Shown piece by piece: positions 1 through 8,148 of a stretch of 64,000 bases of DNA (position 1 is its first letter; each line of letters starts with the position of its first letter). A program made the translations under genes and the position numbers. Below the pieces are notes generated by a model. It searched no databases. It saw only the letters and a list, made by a program, of their open reading frames with translations, and was not told where the DNA came from. Source of the stretch: Duganella sp. Leaf126 (GTDB lineage Bacteria > Pseudomonadota > Gammaproteobacteria > Burkholderiales > Burkholderiaceae_D); the NCBI RefSeq assembly GCF_001423125.1, contig NZ_LMNW01000023.1, forward strand, positions 1,199-65,198. Reading direction: 5' to 3'.

Positions 1-73
1 TTGGCTGTCGGTGAATCGGGAAGTCTTCATTGCAGAACTTTCAAAAAACTAATTGAGAAAATTCTACTTCTGA

Positions 74-313
74 TGGCGATCATTTGCAGGGGGGATTACC
101 CACAGCCGAGCCTTTGTCTGGCGTGATTTTCGAATTATTCAGGCCGGACTATTTAATCATGCTTGCGATACGAAATCTGAGCAACTGAAATCCGTCGCAT
201 CTAGCGAGACCACTCTTCAAGATTTCACTACTCGAATGCAATGGATTAGAAGAGCTGCGGACCAGTTTCACCGACTTATGCAAACTCAAAAAAATATATG
301 GGGAATGAGTTAA
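74..313 (+). pseudogene. 3' remnant of an unidentified gene
   Basis: This frame is open for about 79 codons and closes at TAA 311-313. It has no usable start: in the same frame there are stops at 50-52 and 71-73. The translation looks protein-like, with mixed charged and aromatic residues (for example WRDFRIIQAGLFNHACD), and it is AT-rich like the lipoprotein gene that follows. I do not recognise the family. It could be the decayed 3' end of a gene that entered from outside the window, or the end of a real gene broken by a frameshift near position 60. The low GC content sets it apart from the rest of the window. Confidence 0.3.
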
Positions 314-388
314 GCTCAGTCGCTGGATGGGCTAACATAATATCGACACCTACAACATATAACTATCACCCTGCATTTTAAGATAACT

Positions 389-1237
389 GTGGAATTATTT
401 CCATTACTAATCGCTGTTCTATTACTTGGCTGCCAGAAGAATGTAGCCGTGAAAAATATTATGAACAACAACGTCATTCTAGAAATCAATCAACTTCCCT
501 CTAAGCTTCTCGAGGAAAATCCTGTTTTTAAATTCGCTACCCGTCCACCTGGTGTTAATTTTTACGTCGGAATTTGGAAACGTGGCGATCAGAACAAAGT
601 CAGATTGCAGAATGGCGCGCAATCTTTTCTGATAGAAAATTCGATTAGTGTTACCGCGGTAGATGAGCCTACATCCCCTTCCGAAGGAATTGTACAATTT
701 ATTATTTATTCGGGAGTAGCTTCCTCCGACCTGATAAGTCACGATGAAGCACGCAGGCGATTTACTTCCATTTTAAAAACGATTCGCAAAGCTGGCTGGA
801 AAAAATTTATCAATGAAGGTGATCCGCGCTTGATAGGTAGAGATATGTATAAATTTGTTTTAAACGAATCCCCTGCGGCTTCCATGGACACCGACTATGA
901 ACCAACATTTGAAGAATGGATGAGAATTCCAAGTCGCACAAGGTGGTCCTTCTACGCGAATCATGTTTACTTATCGGTTGATTTTTCTAGAGAACCTACT
1001 CTACTGGATCCCGAAAAAGATGGAGCATACTTGGTCACATTCACCGTAGACAGCGAGAATGAGCATTACAGAAGCTATGTCGAACCAGATAAAAGGGAAG
1101 ACTGGAAAAGTGCGCTACCTGCGCAACTGGCTATTCTTCCCCCTATGAGAGCGAAAGCTGAAGCAGAACTGCGTGCCAAAGGCGTTAAAATTGATGAAAC
1201 TTACCAAGATCCGCCTAAACCCAATTTAGTGAGATAA
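389..1237 (+). CDS. Putative lipoprotein of unknown function, AT-rich
   Basis: The gene encodes 282 aa from a GTG start. The N-terminus is a short hydrophobic segment ending in a lipobox (L-L-L-G-C, Cys at about residue 15), so it is probably a lipid-anchored envelope protein. The rest is soluble, with no transmembrane segment and no motif I recognise. Base composition is clearly lower in GC than everything after about 1.4 kb, which suggests recent acquisition. It sits between two gene remnants, a setting seen with effector/immunity or other accessory cargo, but nothing in the sequence proves such a role. No gene downstream is co-oriented closely enough to form an operon. Confidence 0.6.
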   Translation: MELFPLLIAVLLLGCQKNVAVKNIMNNNVILEINQLPSKLLEENPVFKFATRPPGVNFYVGIWKRGDQNKVRLQNGAQSFLIENSISVTAVDEPTSPSEGIVQFIIYSGVASSDLISHDEARRRFTSILKTIRKAGWKKFINEGDPRLIGRDMYKFVLNESPAASMDTDYEPTFEEWMRIPSRTRWSFYANHVYLSVDFSREPTLLDPEKDGAYLVTFTVDSENEHYRSYVEPDKREDWKSALPAQLAILPPMRAKAEAELRAKGVKIDETYQDPPKPNLVR

Positions 1238-1263
1238 GTGGCAATTGTTTTTCTTCGTGTGAT

Positions 1264-1386
1264 GTAACTCAGCAGGTGCCGGCCGCCGTGCCGGTGCGGC
1301 CCGACACCTACTGTTTCGCGCTCGAGGCCAAGGGCCAGATGTACGAGCGCATGCTGCACGCGCAGTCGATCTCTATCTACAATTAA
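1264..1386 (+). pseudogene. GC-rich 3' gene remnant
   Basis: About 40 codons are open without a start, ending in TAA 1384-1386. The translation contains RPDTYCFALEAKGQMYERML and then a short tail. Composition switches abruptly from AT-rich to GC-rich at about 1270, as if the end of a native gene had been cut by insertion of the AT-rich segment to its left. I do not recognise the family. The remaining bases up to 1499 show nothing I can interpret. Confidence 0.3.
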
Positions 1387-1499
1387 ACTCTTAAGAATTT
1401 TGATTACAGTTTCTGCGTTTAATACAGCGAGTAATTCCCTATTGACAAATCGTAGGTCGATCAAGGAATGGGGCGAAGGAAAATCATTAATCTTCCACG

Positions 1500-2414
1500 T
1501 CACCCCACCCACCCCAAAAACTGCCCACTCAACGGCACCGTCACCGCCGCCACCAGCGTTTGCAACGTGATCAGTGCTGCCATCAGCCGGGTGTCGCCGC
1601 CCATTTGCTTGGCCATGATGTAGGCGTTTGGCGCGGTCGGCAGGGCGCAGTAGAAGCATGCCGCCAGCGCAACAGGGGCTGACACGGCAAACATCGCGCA
1701 CACCTTGGCGGCCAGCAGCGGCATCACCAGCAGCTTCAGGATCGATGCCAGGCTCAGCGACAACGGCTTCAGTCCTTGTAGTGAGAACACCAGCCCGCTG
1801 CCGACGCAGATCAAGCCCAGGCACAGCGCTGCCCGACCCAGGATGTCGAGGGTGTTGAACAGTGGCGCTGGCAAGGGCAGTCCGGCCACGCTCCAGATGA
1901 CACCGGCCAGCGTCGACAGGATGATAGGATTGGTGGCGATGCTGCGGGCGATGCGCGCCGGATGGGTCGGCACGCCGCTCCACCACGACAGGGCGATCAC
2001 CGAAATTATATTGACTACCGGCAGGCACAGTGCCAGCGCCAGCATCAGCAGCGCCGCCGTTTGCGGGGAAAACAGCAGCGCCGAGACGGCAATGCCGAAA
2101 TAGGTATTGGGGCGCACTGCGCCCTGCACCACCGATGAGCGCGCGGCGTCGGGCAAGCTGCGCATCGACAGCAAGGCCAGCAGTGTTGCCGCCGTCACCA
2201 GGAAGGTCGGCACCAGCGTTGCCAGCGCCAGTTCGCCGACCTGGGTCGAGGCGAAACTCAGGCGGGCCGTGCCGCTGAACAGCAGTGCCGGAAAGCAGAT
2301 ATTGTATGAAAACTTTTCGACCGACGGAAAGAAGGCCTCCGGCAGCCAGCCATAACGCCGGATTGCCACACCCAGCGCAATGATCAGCAGTACCGGAACA
2401 ATCGCGTTGACCAT
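1500..2414 (-). CDS. AEC (auxin efflux carrier) family transporter
   Basis: A 304-aa, very hydrophobic protein with about ten predicted transmembrane helices in the AEC arrangement (two five-helix halves). The N-terminus (MVNAIVPVLLIIALG) and the SYNICFPALLFSG stretch are typical of the family. AEC proteins are inner-membrane secondary carriers for organic acids or similar small anions; the substrate cannot be read from sequence. The ATG at 2412-2414 lies two bases past the stop of the upstream dioxygenase gene, so the two are almost certainly cotranscribed and translationally coupled. The carrier may move the substrate or product of that enzyme (inference). Confidence 0.85.
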   Translation of the reverse strand: MVNAIVPVLLIIALGVAIRRYGWLPEAFFPSVEKFSYNICFPALLFSGTARLSFASTQVGELALATLVPTFLVTAATLLALLSMRSLPDAARSSVVQGAVRPNTYFGIAVSALLFSPQTAALLMLALALCLPVVNIISVIALSWWSGVPTHPARIARSIATNPIILSTLAGVIWSVAGLPLPAPLFNTLDILGRAALCLGLICVGSGLVFSLQGLKPLSLSLASILKLLVMPLLAAKVCAMFAVSAPVALAACFYCALPTAPNAYIMAKQMGGDTRLMAALITLQTLVAAVTVPLSGQFLGWVG

Positions 2415-2416
2415 GC

Positions 2417-3403
2417 TCAGTCTGCCGAAATGCCCGATGGACCGACGCGTTCGGCATTCGGCATGTCGGAGATGCGGATACGGATCAGGTGACGGGCCGG
2501 ATCGCTGTAATCGGCGCGGCCGTGCAGTGCGCGGCGGTTATCGACCCACAGCAGGGTATCGTCCGGCAGCTGCTGGCAGAAGCGCGGCGCGCGCTGTTCG
2601 ATCACCTCGTTGAGCAGCGCGAGCGCTGCGCCGACGTCCGGCGTGTCGATGGCCGGACGTGCGGCCAGGCCCTTGATCAGCGAATCGTGGCGCCAGCGCA
2701 TCGTCAACGTGTCGCCGCGGCGCTCGAATACGGGCGCCATCTCGATTTCCACCTGGTCGTCGCTGGCCGCGTACACGGACGGCACGCGGAATGGCAGCGC
2801 CGTGTCCGACAACAGCGTGAAGGCAGCGCGACCGGCTTCCGTGCGCTGTAACTCGGCATAAATGTCATCGACGCCGATCAGCAGCGAAGCGCCGCCGCCG
2901 CAGGCGGCTGCCGTCACCACGTACAGCAAAAACTGTTCTTCCGGCATCGGATAAAACGAAGAGTCGGTATGCATGTCAGCACTGCCCACGCGTTCCGAGA
3001 ACGTCACAAAGCTGCTCTTTTGCGCGCTGCCGGGACGGGCGCGGATGTCCCACGCCACGCGCTGAGTGCGCTGATCGGTCGACGTCGGATAGCCGAGGCT
3101 GAGCGAGATCGCATACAGCAGGGCGTTGCGCTCGGCCTCGGCCAGGCCCGCCAGACCGAGTCCCGTGATTGCCAGCCCGCGCGCCTCGGCGCCGGCGATG
3201 TAGCGCTGCAGATAGTGCAGCGACGGCACGGCCAGCAGCTGCTCCCGCAACACCACTTCGTCGCGGTGCGGATAGAAGCCGTTGCCGTTGAAGTCGCTGA
3301 AATAGCGCCCTACCAGGGCGATGATGGCGGCCTGGTCTTGGCCCCAGTCGAAGTCACGTTGTGTGACAAATACGTGCGGTGATTGTTGAAATGCGATACC
3401 CAT
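2417..3403 (-). CDS. TauD/TfdA-family Fe(II)/2-oxoglutarate dioxygenase
   Basis: I chose the ATG at 3401-3403 (protein starts MGIAFQQSP) because a strong ribosome binding site (gggagggtaa) lies just upstream; longer in-frame starts are leaderless and read through non-coding-like sequence. The product is 328 aa. The iron-binding H-x-D is seen in SADMHTDSSFYP and the distal His in NRRALHGRADY, followed by a C-terminal Arg-rich strand that would bind 2-oxoglutarate. The family hydroxylates or desaturates small molecules. It differs from the two siderophore-locus dioxygenases, which have H-x-E, so it is probably not part of that pathway. It heads a two-gene operon with the AEC transporter. Substrate unknown. 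Confidence 0.75.
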   Translation of the reverse strand: MGIAFQQSPHVFVTQRDFDWGQDQAAIIALVGRYFSDFNGNGFYPHRDEVVLREQLLAVPSLHYLQRYIAGAEARGLAITGLGLAGLAEAERNALLYAISLSLGYPTSTDQRTQRVAWDIRARPGSAQKSSFVTFSERVGSADMHTDSSFYPMPEEQFLLYVVTAAACGGGASLLIGVDDIYAELQRTEAGRAAFTLLSDTALPFRVPSVYAASDDQVEIEMAPVFERRGDTLTMRWRHDSLIKGLAARPAIDTPDVGAALALLNEVIEQRAPRFCQQLPDDTLLWVDNRRALHGRADYSDPARHLIRIRISDMPNAERVGPSGISAD

Positions 3404-3758
3404 CTTACCCTCCCAGGAAAATTCCGTATGGAAATATTCCTTGGATACTAAGCCACAAGATATTGCGTTGCAACACATTAATACAACGGTGCGCACACCC
3501 GCTTTGCCCGCCGTAGCCCGTGGAAACGGCCATTCGCGCGGTTTTGGCAGATATTTCACTACTAAATGATATATCGCAAGACGAAGTCAGAAAATTTATG
3601 TCTATACGGAAAGTACTGAGCAATCGTGGACGAATCGTTACATACACGGTTAAATCTGCTGTGCTATTATTTGTTTCCGTTGGGAAATTATGTGACTTCC
3701 TACTGCTTTTTGTATAACAAACCAGGACGCACAGCGTCTATTCCTGAAGGAATTTTTT
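3404..3758. other. Divergent intergenic region, 355 bp
   Basis: This gap lies between the leftward dioxygenase operon and the rightward chemotaxis receptor, so it must hold both promoters. Short overlapping ORFs here lack ribosome binding sites and coding character. Apart from the candidate promoter for the receptor (separate entry) I see no clear operator or Fur box. Confidence 0.5.
3691..3718 (+). promoter_or_regulatory. Candidate sigma70-type promoter of the chemotaxis receptor
   Basis: An extended -10 (TGTATAAC, 3711-3718) is preceded at 16 bp by TGTGAC (3691-3696). It lies about 40 bp before the ATG at 3759, which has a good ribosome binding site (GAAGGA, 3746-3751). I do not see the flagellar sigma28 pattern here. 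Confidence 0.3.
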
Positions 3759-5396
3759 ATGACTTCGTTACGTAACCTGAAGCTGGCAACCAAGCTGGGC
3801 CTGGCATTTGCCCTGGTGCTGGCACTGGCCGCAGCAGTCGATATCTTCGCGATCGCCAAGCTGGCGCAGATCAATGCCGCCTCCACAGAACTGTCGGATC
3901 GCTGGATGCCGGCCATGCGCGTGGTACAGGATCTGAAGGCACAGATCGCCCGTGTCCGTACCCGCGAATTCCAGTACGTCATCTCGACCGATCCAGCCGA
4001 AATGGACAAGTACGACAAGGTCATCGCGAACGACCTGGTCGACCTGGAAAAGATGAAGTCGACCTACGTGAAGCTGATCGGCACGCCCGAGGAGAAGGCG
4101 CTCTACGACGAGTTCCTGTCGCTGTGGGACCGTTACATGATCGAGGACGGCAAGATCCGCGCAGCGTCGCGCGCCGGCGACGGCGACGCGGCAAAACAGT
4201 CGCTGCGCGGCGAATCGAACAAACTGATCGTCGCCCTGCGCGGCCAGATCGACAAGCTGGTAAAACTGTATGGCGACGGAGGCGACGCGGCATCCGACCA
4301 GGCCGATGCCCTGTACAAGTCGGCGCGCACCTGGATCATCGCGCTGCTGACCGGTTCCATCGTGCTGGGCGCGCTGTGCGCAGCCCTGATCACCCGCTGG
4401 CTGGTGCAGCGACTGGGCGGCGAACCCGATTACGCGGTCAAGATTGCCGGACAAATCGCCGACGGCGACCTGACGGTGGCCATCGACACCCGCCAGGGCG
4501 ACCAGGACAGCCTGGTGTTTGCCATGAAGTCGATGCGCGACAGCCTGGCCGGCCTGGTGCAGCAGGTGCGCTCCGGTACCGACACCATCGCCACTGCCTC
4601 GCAGCAGATTGCCGCGGGCAACGTCGATCTGTCGGCCCGTACCGAACAGCAAGCCGCGTCGCTCGAGGAAACCGCAGCGTCGATGGAAGAGTTGACCAGT
4701 ACCGTCAAGCAGAACTCGGCCAGCGCCAGCGAAGCGAACGACATGGCGATGAGCGCCTCGGCCGTGGCGCAAAAAGGCGGCGCGGTGGTCTCGCAGGTGG
4801 TGGAGACCATGGGCTCGATCAACCAGTCCTCGCGCAAGATCGTTGATATCATCGCGGTCATCGACGGCATCGCCTTCCAGACCAACATCCTGGCCTTGAA
4901 CGCTGCGGTGGAAGCGGCGCGGGCCGGCGAACAAGGTCGTGGTTTCGCGGTCGTCGCCTCGGAAGTGCGCAACCTGGCGCAACGCTCGGCGGCAGCGGCC
5001 AAGGAAATCAAGGAATTGATCAGCGATTCGGTAAACCAGGTGGAAAGCGGCAGCAAACTGGTCGAACAGGCCGGTGCCACCATGAACGATGTGGTGGTCA
5101 GCGTGCGCCGCGTGACCGACATCATGAGCGAGATCACCGCCGCCGGCGCCGAGCAGCGCGCCGGCATCGAGCAAGTCAACACCGCCATCGCCGGCATGGA
5201 CGCCGTCACCCAGCAGAACGCCGCGCTGGTCGAACAGGCAACCGCCGCTTCGCAAAGCATGCAGCAGCAAGCCGCTGCGTTGAGCGGCCTGGTCTCGGTA
5301 TTCCAGTTGGCAGGTCAACCGGCGGGCGCCTTCAGCCGCCCCGACCTGCCGGTAGCCAGGGCCCGCAAAGCGGCGCCCGCGCTCGGCCGCGATTGA
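3759..5396 (+). CDS. Methyl-accepting chemotaxis protein
   Basis: A 545-aa receptor of the Tar/Tsr topology. TM1 is at about residues 11-32, followed by a four-helix-bundle periplasmic sensor domain (about 35-188), TM2 (about 189-211), a HAMP domain (about 212-264) and a long cytoplasmic coiled coil. The highly conserved hairpin tip that contacts CheA/CheW is plain (NILALNAAVEAARAGEQGRG, about residues 370-395). The C-terminus ends in an Ala/Pro/Arg-rich tail without the NWETF pentapeptide, so CheR/CheB tethering would have to occur through other receptors. It would relay a periplasmic ligand signal to the flagellar motor; ligand unknown. It appears monocistronic. Confidence 0.93.
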   Translation: MTSLRNLKLATKLGLAFALVLALAAAVDIFAIAKLAQINAASTELSDRWMPAMRVVQDLKAQIARVRTREFQYVISTDPAEMDKYDKVIANDLVDLEKMKSTYVKLIGTPEEKALYDEFLSLWDRYMIEDGKIRAASRAGDGDAAKQSLRGESNKLIVALRGQIDKLVKLYGDGGDAASDQADALYKSARTWIIALLTGSIVLGALCAALITRWLVQRLGGEPDYAVKIAGQIADGDLTVAIDTRQGDQDSLVFAMKSMRDSLAGLVQQVRSGTDTIATASQQIAAGNVDLSARTEQQAASLEETAASMEELTSTVKQNSASASEANDMAMSASAVAQKGGAVVSQVVETMGSINQSSRKIVDIIAVIDGIAFQTNILALNAAVEAARAGEQGRGFAVVASEVRNLAQRSAAAAKEIKELISDSVNQVESGSKLVEQAGATMNDVVVSVRRVTDIMSEITAAGAEQRAGIEQVNTAIAGMDAVTQQNAALVEQATAASQSMQQQAAALSGLVSVFQLAGQPAGAFSRPDLPVARARKAAPALGRD

Positions 5397-5553
5397 CGCG
5401 CAAGCTGTCGCAGGCGCACAGCGGAGGGCGGCGGCACCTTGCGCCGCCGCCGCTGAGCCGTTAGACTGGGCGCTCCCATCGCGCCAGCTTTCACACATTG
5501 CACCCCACCTTCAACCCGCCGCTGTTTTACGCGCCACCGCCAGGGCGCCGCGC

Positions 5554-6255
5554 GTGACTGCCATCCCGCTCTGGAATGGCTCCCAGGCGCCCTTGCAGCT
5601 GGTCGCCTTCGACGCACCAGCATTCGATCCCTCGTCATTCGACCGGCACCGCATCGTCTGTCCGCCAGCCATTTCCCGCAGCGTGCGCAAGCGGCAAGCC
5701 GAGTTTTTTGCGGGCCGCCTGGCGGCGCAGCGCGCGCTGGCGCCGTTCGGCCTCGCGCACCACGAGGTCGGTATCGGCGCCCACCGTGAGCCGCTATGGC
5801 CGCATGGCGTTACCGGCAGCATCAGCCACCAGCGGCGGCTGGCGGCAGCAGTGGTCGTGGCCCAGCCCCCTGCCCGGCCGGCGCTGATCGGCATCGACAT
5901 CGAAGCGGTCATCGATGACGGCGCGCTGGCGGCCGTGGCAACCACGGTCGCCTCGGCCGACGAACTGGTACGAATGCGACTGTGGCCGATGACCATCAAC
6001 ACCGCCGTGAGCCTGGTATTTTCAGCGAAGGAAAGTTTTTTTAAGGCGAGCTTTGCACTGGTGGGCCATTATTTCGACTTCGACGCCGTCACCTTAACCG
6101 AGATCGACACGTCTCAGCGCTGCCTGACGCTGGTCGTGCGCCAGGCATTGTGTGCACGGATACCGCCCCGCACCGTCGTAACGGTCCACTATTTTTATCT
6201 GGCCGACGACATACTGTGTACCAGTTGCAGCTGGCAGCCGCTGCCGGCGCCATGA
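5554..6255 (+). CDS. 4'-phosphopantetheinyl transferase (EntD/Sfp-like)
   Basis: A 233-aa enzyme starting at GTG. It transfers phosphopantetheine from CoA to the Ser of carrier-protein domains, converting apo-NRPS to the active holo form. The family motifs are present: GSISH near residues 88-92, G-I-D-I-E (113-117, Mg-binding acidic pair) and FSAKESFFKA (about 156-165, catalytic Glu and Lys). Length fits the EntD subgroup of bacterial siderophore-type transferases. It is transcribed towards, and ends 19 bp from, the end of the siderophore operon, so it is the likely activator of all seven T domains encoded in the window. Confidence 0.93.
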   Translation: MTAIPLWNGSQAPLQLVAFDAPAFDPSSFDRHRIVCPPAISRSVRKRQAEFFAGRLAAQRALAPFGLAHHEVGIGAHREPLWPHGVTGSISHQRRLAAAVVVAQPPARPALIGIDIEAVIDDGALAAVATTVASADELVRMRLWPMTINTAVSLVFSAKESFFKASFALVGHYFDFDAVTLTEIDTSQRCLTLVVRQALCARIPPRTVVTVHYFYLADDILCTSCSWQPLPAP

Positions 6256-6274
6256 ACCCGGTCCGGCGTCGCAC

Positions 6275-7810
6275 TCAGGCCAGCCCGCCACGCCCTAGCC
6301 GCTGCGCGGTCCAGGCGGCCAGCAGCGCCAGCAGCCACAGCGCCGCGTCCACGCCCGCCACCGCAGTCTGACCGGTGGCCAGACTGCGCCAGGGCCAGTC
6401 GCCGGTTCCCAGCCAGTTAAGCAGCGGCGCCGCCAGCGCGAGGCCGGCAATCGCCCAGCACTGCTGGGCCCAGGGGACAGCCGGCCGGCGGCGCCACAGC
6501 AGCACGGCACCACTCCAGGCGCCGCTGCCCAACCACGCCAGCATGAAGACCGATACCTCCAGTTCGGCCTTGTGCGACAGCGCCGGTGGCAGCAGCCGGT
6601 TTGCTGCCAGCATGGCTACCGTGGCCAGCACCAGACCGGTGGTGCCGAAGCACGTCAGCACCATCACCAGTACCGCACCACGCCGGCCTTCCCGCGCATG
6701 GCGCGCGGCGCGCTTGCGGCTCCACAGCAGCAAGCCCGTTGCCAGCATCACGCAGCCAGCCAGGCCGGCTGCAAAATACAGCCAGCGTAGCAAGCGGTGT
6801 TCGAACAGCGCAAAGTGCATCCCGGACAGATAGCGCTGCACGGCCGCAGCGGGCTTGAGCGGCACATATTTCAGCACGGCGCCGGTAACGCCATCGAAGT
6901 AGATGGTTTGCTCGTCCAGGCTGACGCGGTCCGCGGTCGCGCGGCTGACTTCGACGTAGCTGTGGCGGTTGCCGGGGTGGACCACCCGCACATAACTGGG
7001 TTCGCCGTCGCCCCAGGCTTGCCGCGCACGCGCCAGCATGGGGTCGAGCAGCGCCTGCGCCACCACGGTCTTGTCAGGCGACGGTGGGCGCTGATACAGC
7101 GCCAGCGCATCGTTGAGAAAACCTTGCCGGTCGTTCGGGTACAACGCATGCATACCGGCCGGGAAGTAGATCGAAAACAGGATCACCAGCCCTGACAGCA
7201 CGATCAGAAAATGAAACGGCAGCGCGGCCACGCCGCACAGATTATGCAGATCGAGTGCGCTGCGCTGGAATACCTTGTGGGGGCGGAACACGAACAGGTC
7301 GCGGAAGATGCGCACATGGACGATCACGCCGGCCACCAGCGCAGCCAGCATTGCCATCCCGGCCAGTCCGACGATCCAGTAGCCGATGCCGGCAAACGAC
7401 AGCTGCAGTCGGTAGTGCATGGGGAAGAAAAATGACGTGGCGCCATACGAGCCGGCGGGCGCCAGCAGCGTCGCGCTGCGCGGATCGACCTGGCGCGAAC
7501 GTTCCTCGCCGTCTTCCATCACCAGGTTCAGCCGGGCCACCGGCATACGCGGTCCCTGCAGGAAGACCGACCATTCCGCCATCGGCGCGCCCTGCGCCAG
7601 CGCCGCCACGGCAGGCATGATCTGGCGCGCCATGTTCACCGCACCGGGTTCGGCGGCAATCCGGGTGTCGGGCATCATCCAGCGGTCGATTTCGCGATCG
7701 AACACCGACAAGCTCCCCATCCAGAACACCACCAGCAGCACGCTGGCCGTGACCACGCCGGTCCAGGTATGCACGAGCAGCATCGACTGCCGCAACTGTT
7801 TCCACATCAT
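6275..7810 (-). CDS. PepSY-domain membrane protein, probable ferric-siderophore reductase
   Basis: A 511-aa protein starting at ATG 7808-7810 (ggggagctgac just upstream); longer in-frame readings overlap two other genes and are not protein-like. It opens with the family signature LLVHTWTGVVTASVLLVVFW (TM1) and has further helices near residues 150, 195, 345, 390 and the C-terminus, with periplasmic PepSY loops and conserved membrane His residues (HLLVH-type, FHFL, HNLCG). Relatives such as pseudomonad FpvG reduce iron bound to an imported siderophore in the periplasm. It is the last gene of the siderophore operon, five bases after the small membrane protein gene. Confidence 0.8.
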   Translation of the reverse strand: MMWKQLRQSMLLVHTWTGVVTASVLLVVFWMGSLSVFDREIDRWMMPDTRIAAEPGAVNMARQIMPAVAALAQGAPMAEWSVFLQGPRMPVARLNLVMEDGEERSRQVDPRSATLLAPAGSYGATSFFFPMHYRLQLSFAGIGYWIVGLAGMAMLAALVAGVIVHVRIFRDLFVFRPHKVFQRSALDLHNLCGVAALPFHFLIVLSGLVILFSIYFPAGMHALYPNDRQGFLNDALALYQRPPSPDKTVVAQALLDPMLARARQAWGDGEPSYVRVVHPGNRHSYVEVSRATADRVSLDEQTIYFDGVTGAVLKYVPLKPAAAVQRYLSGMHFALFEHRLLRWLYFAAGLAGCVMLATGLLLWSRKRAARHAREGRRGAVLVMVLTCFGTTGLVLATVAMLAANRLLPPALSHKAELEVSVFMLAWLGSGAWSGAVLLWRRRPAVPWAQQCWAIAGLALAAPLLNWLGTGDWPWRSLATGQTAVAGVDAALWLLALLAAWTAQRLGRGGLA

Positions 7811-7815
7811 CGACG

Positions 7816-8148
7816 TCAGCTCCCCAGCCACACTGTCCCCAGGCACAGCCAGCCCAGCCAGCCGCCCACCAGGCAGGCCGCCACCGGCCACAGGCGGCGC
7901 GCCACGAACGCCCATAATGCCGCCGCCAGGTAAATCAGGATCGCCAGCATGGCCGCCGTCACTACCGCCTCGCTGCGCACCATCCCCAGCTGCACCAGCA
8001 GCACCGCGCCGGCGCCCGCAGCACTCCAGGCGAACAGGTAGGCGCCGATCACGCCCAGTGCAACGCGCGCCGCCGCGCGTAGCCGGCCACCGGTACCTGG
8101 TGCGGTGCCGGCGCCATCGTCGAGGGCAGGATTTGGCCGCTTCCTCAT
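7816..8148 (-). CDS. Small three-helix membrane protein, iron uptake-associated (DUF3649-like)
   Basis: A 110-aa protein with three hydrophobic segments (about 28-52, 60-82, 86-108) and a basic cytoplasmic N-terminus. Small proteins of this kind commonly precede PepSY membrane reductases in iron-uptake operons and are annotated as DUF3649 or 'iron uptake protein'; the family name is from memory, not a search. The ATG (8146-8148) overlaps the TGA of the giant NRPS gene in an ATGA arrangement, so its translation is coupled to the synthetase. It probably forms a complex with the PepSY protein encoded directly downstream. Confidence 0.65.
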   Translation of the reverse strand: MRKRPNPALDDGAGTAPGTGGRLRAAARVALGVIGAYLFAWSAAGAGAVLLVQLGMVRSEAVVTAAMLAILIYLAAALWAFVARRLWPVAACLVGGWLGWLCLGTVWLGS

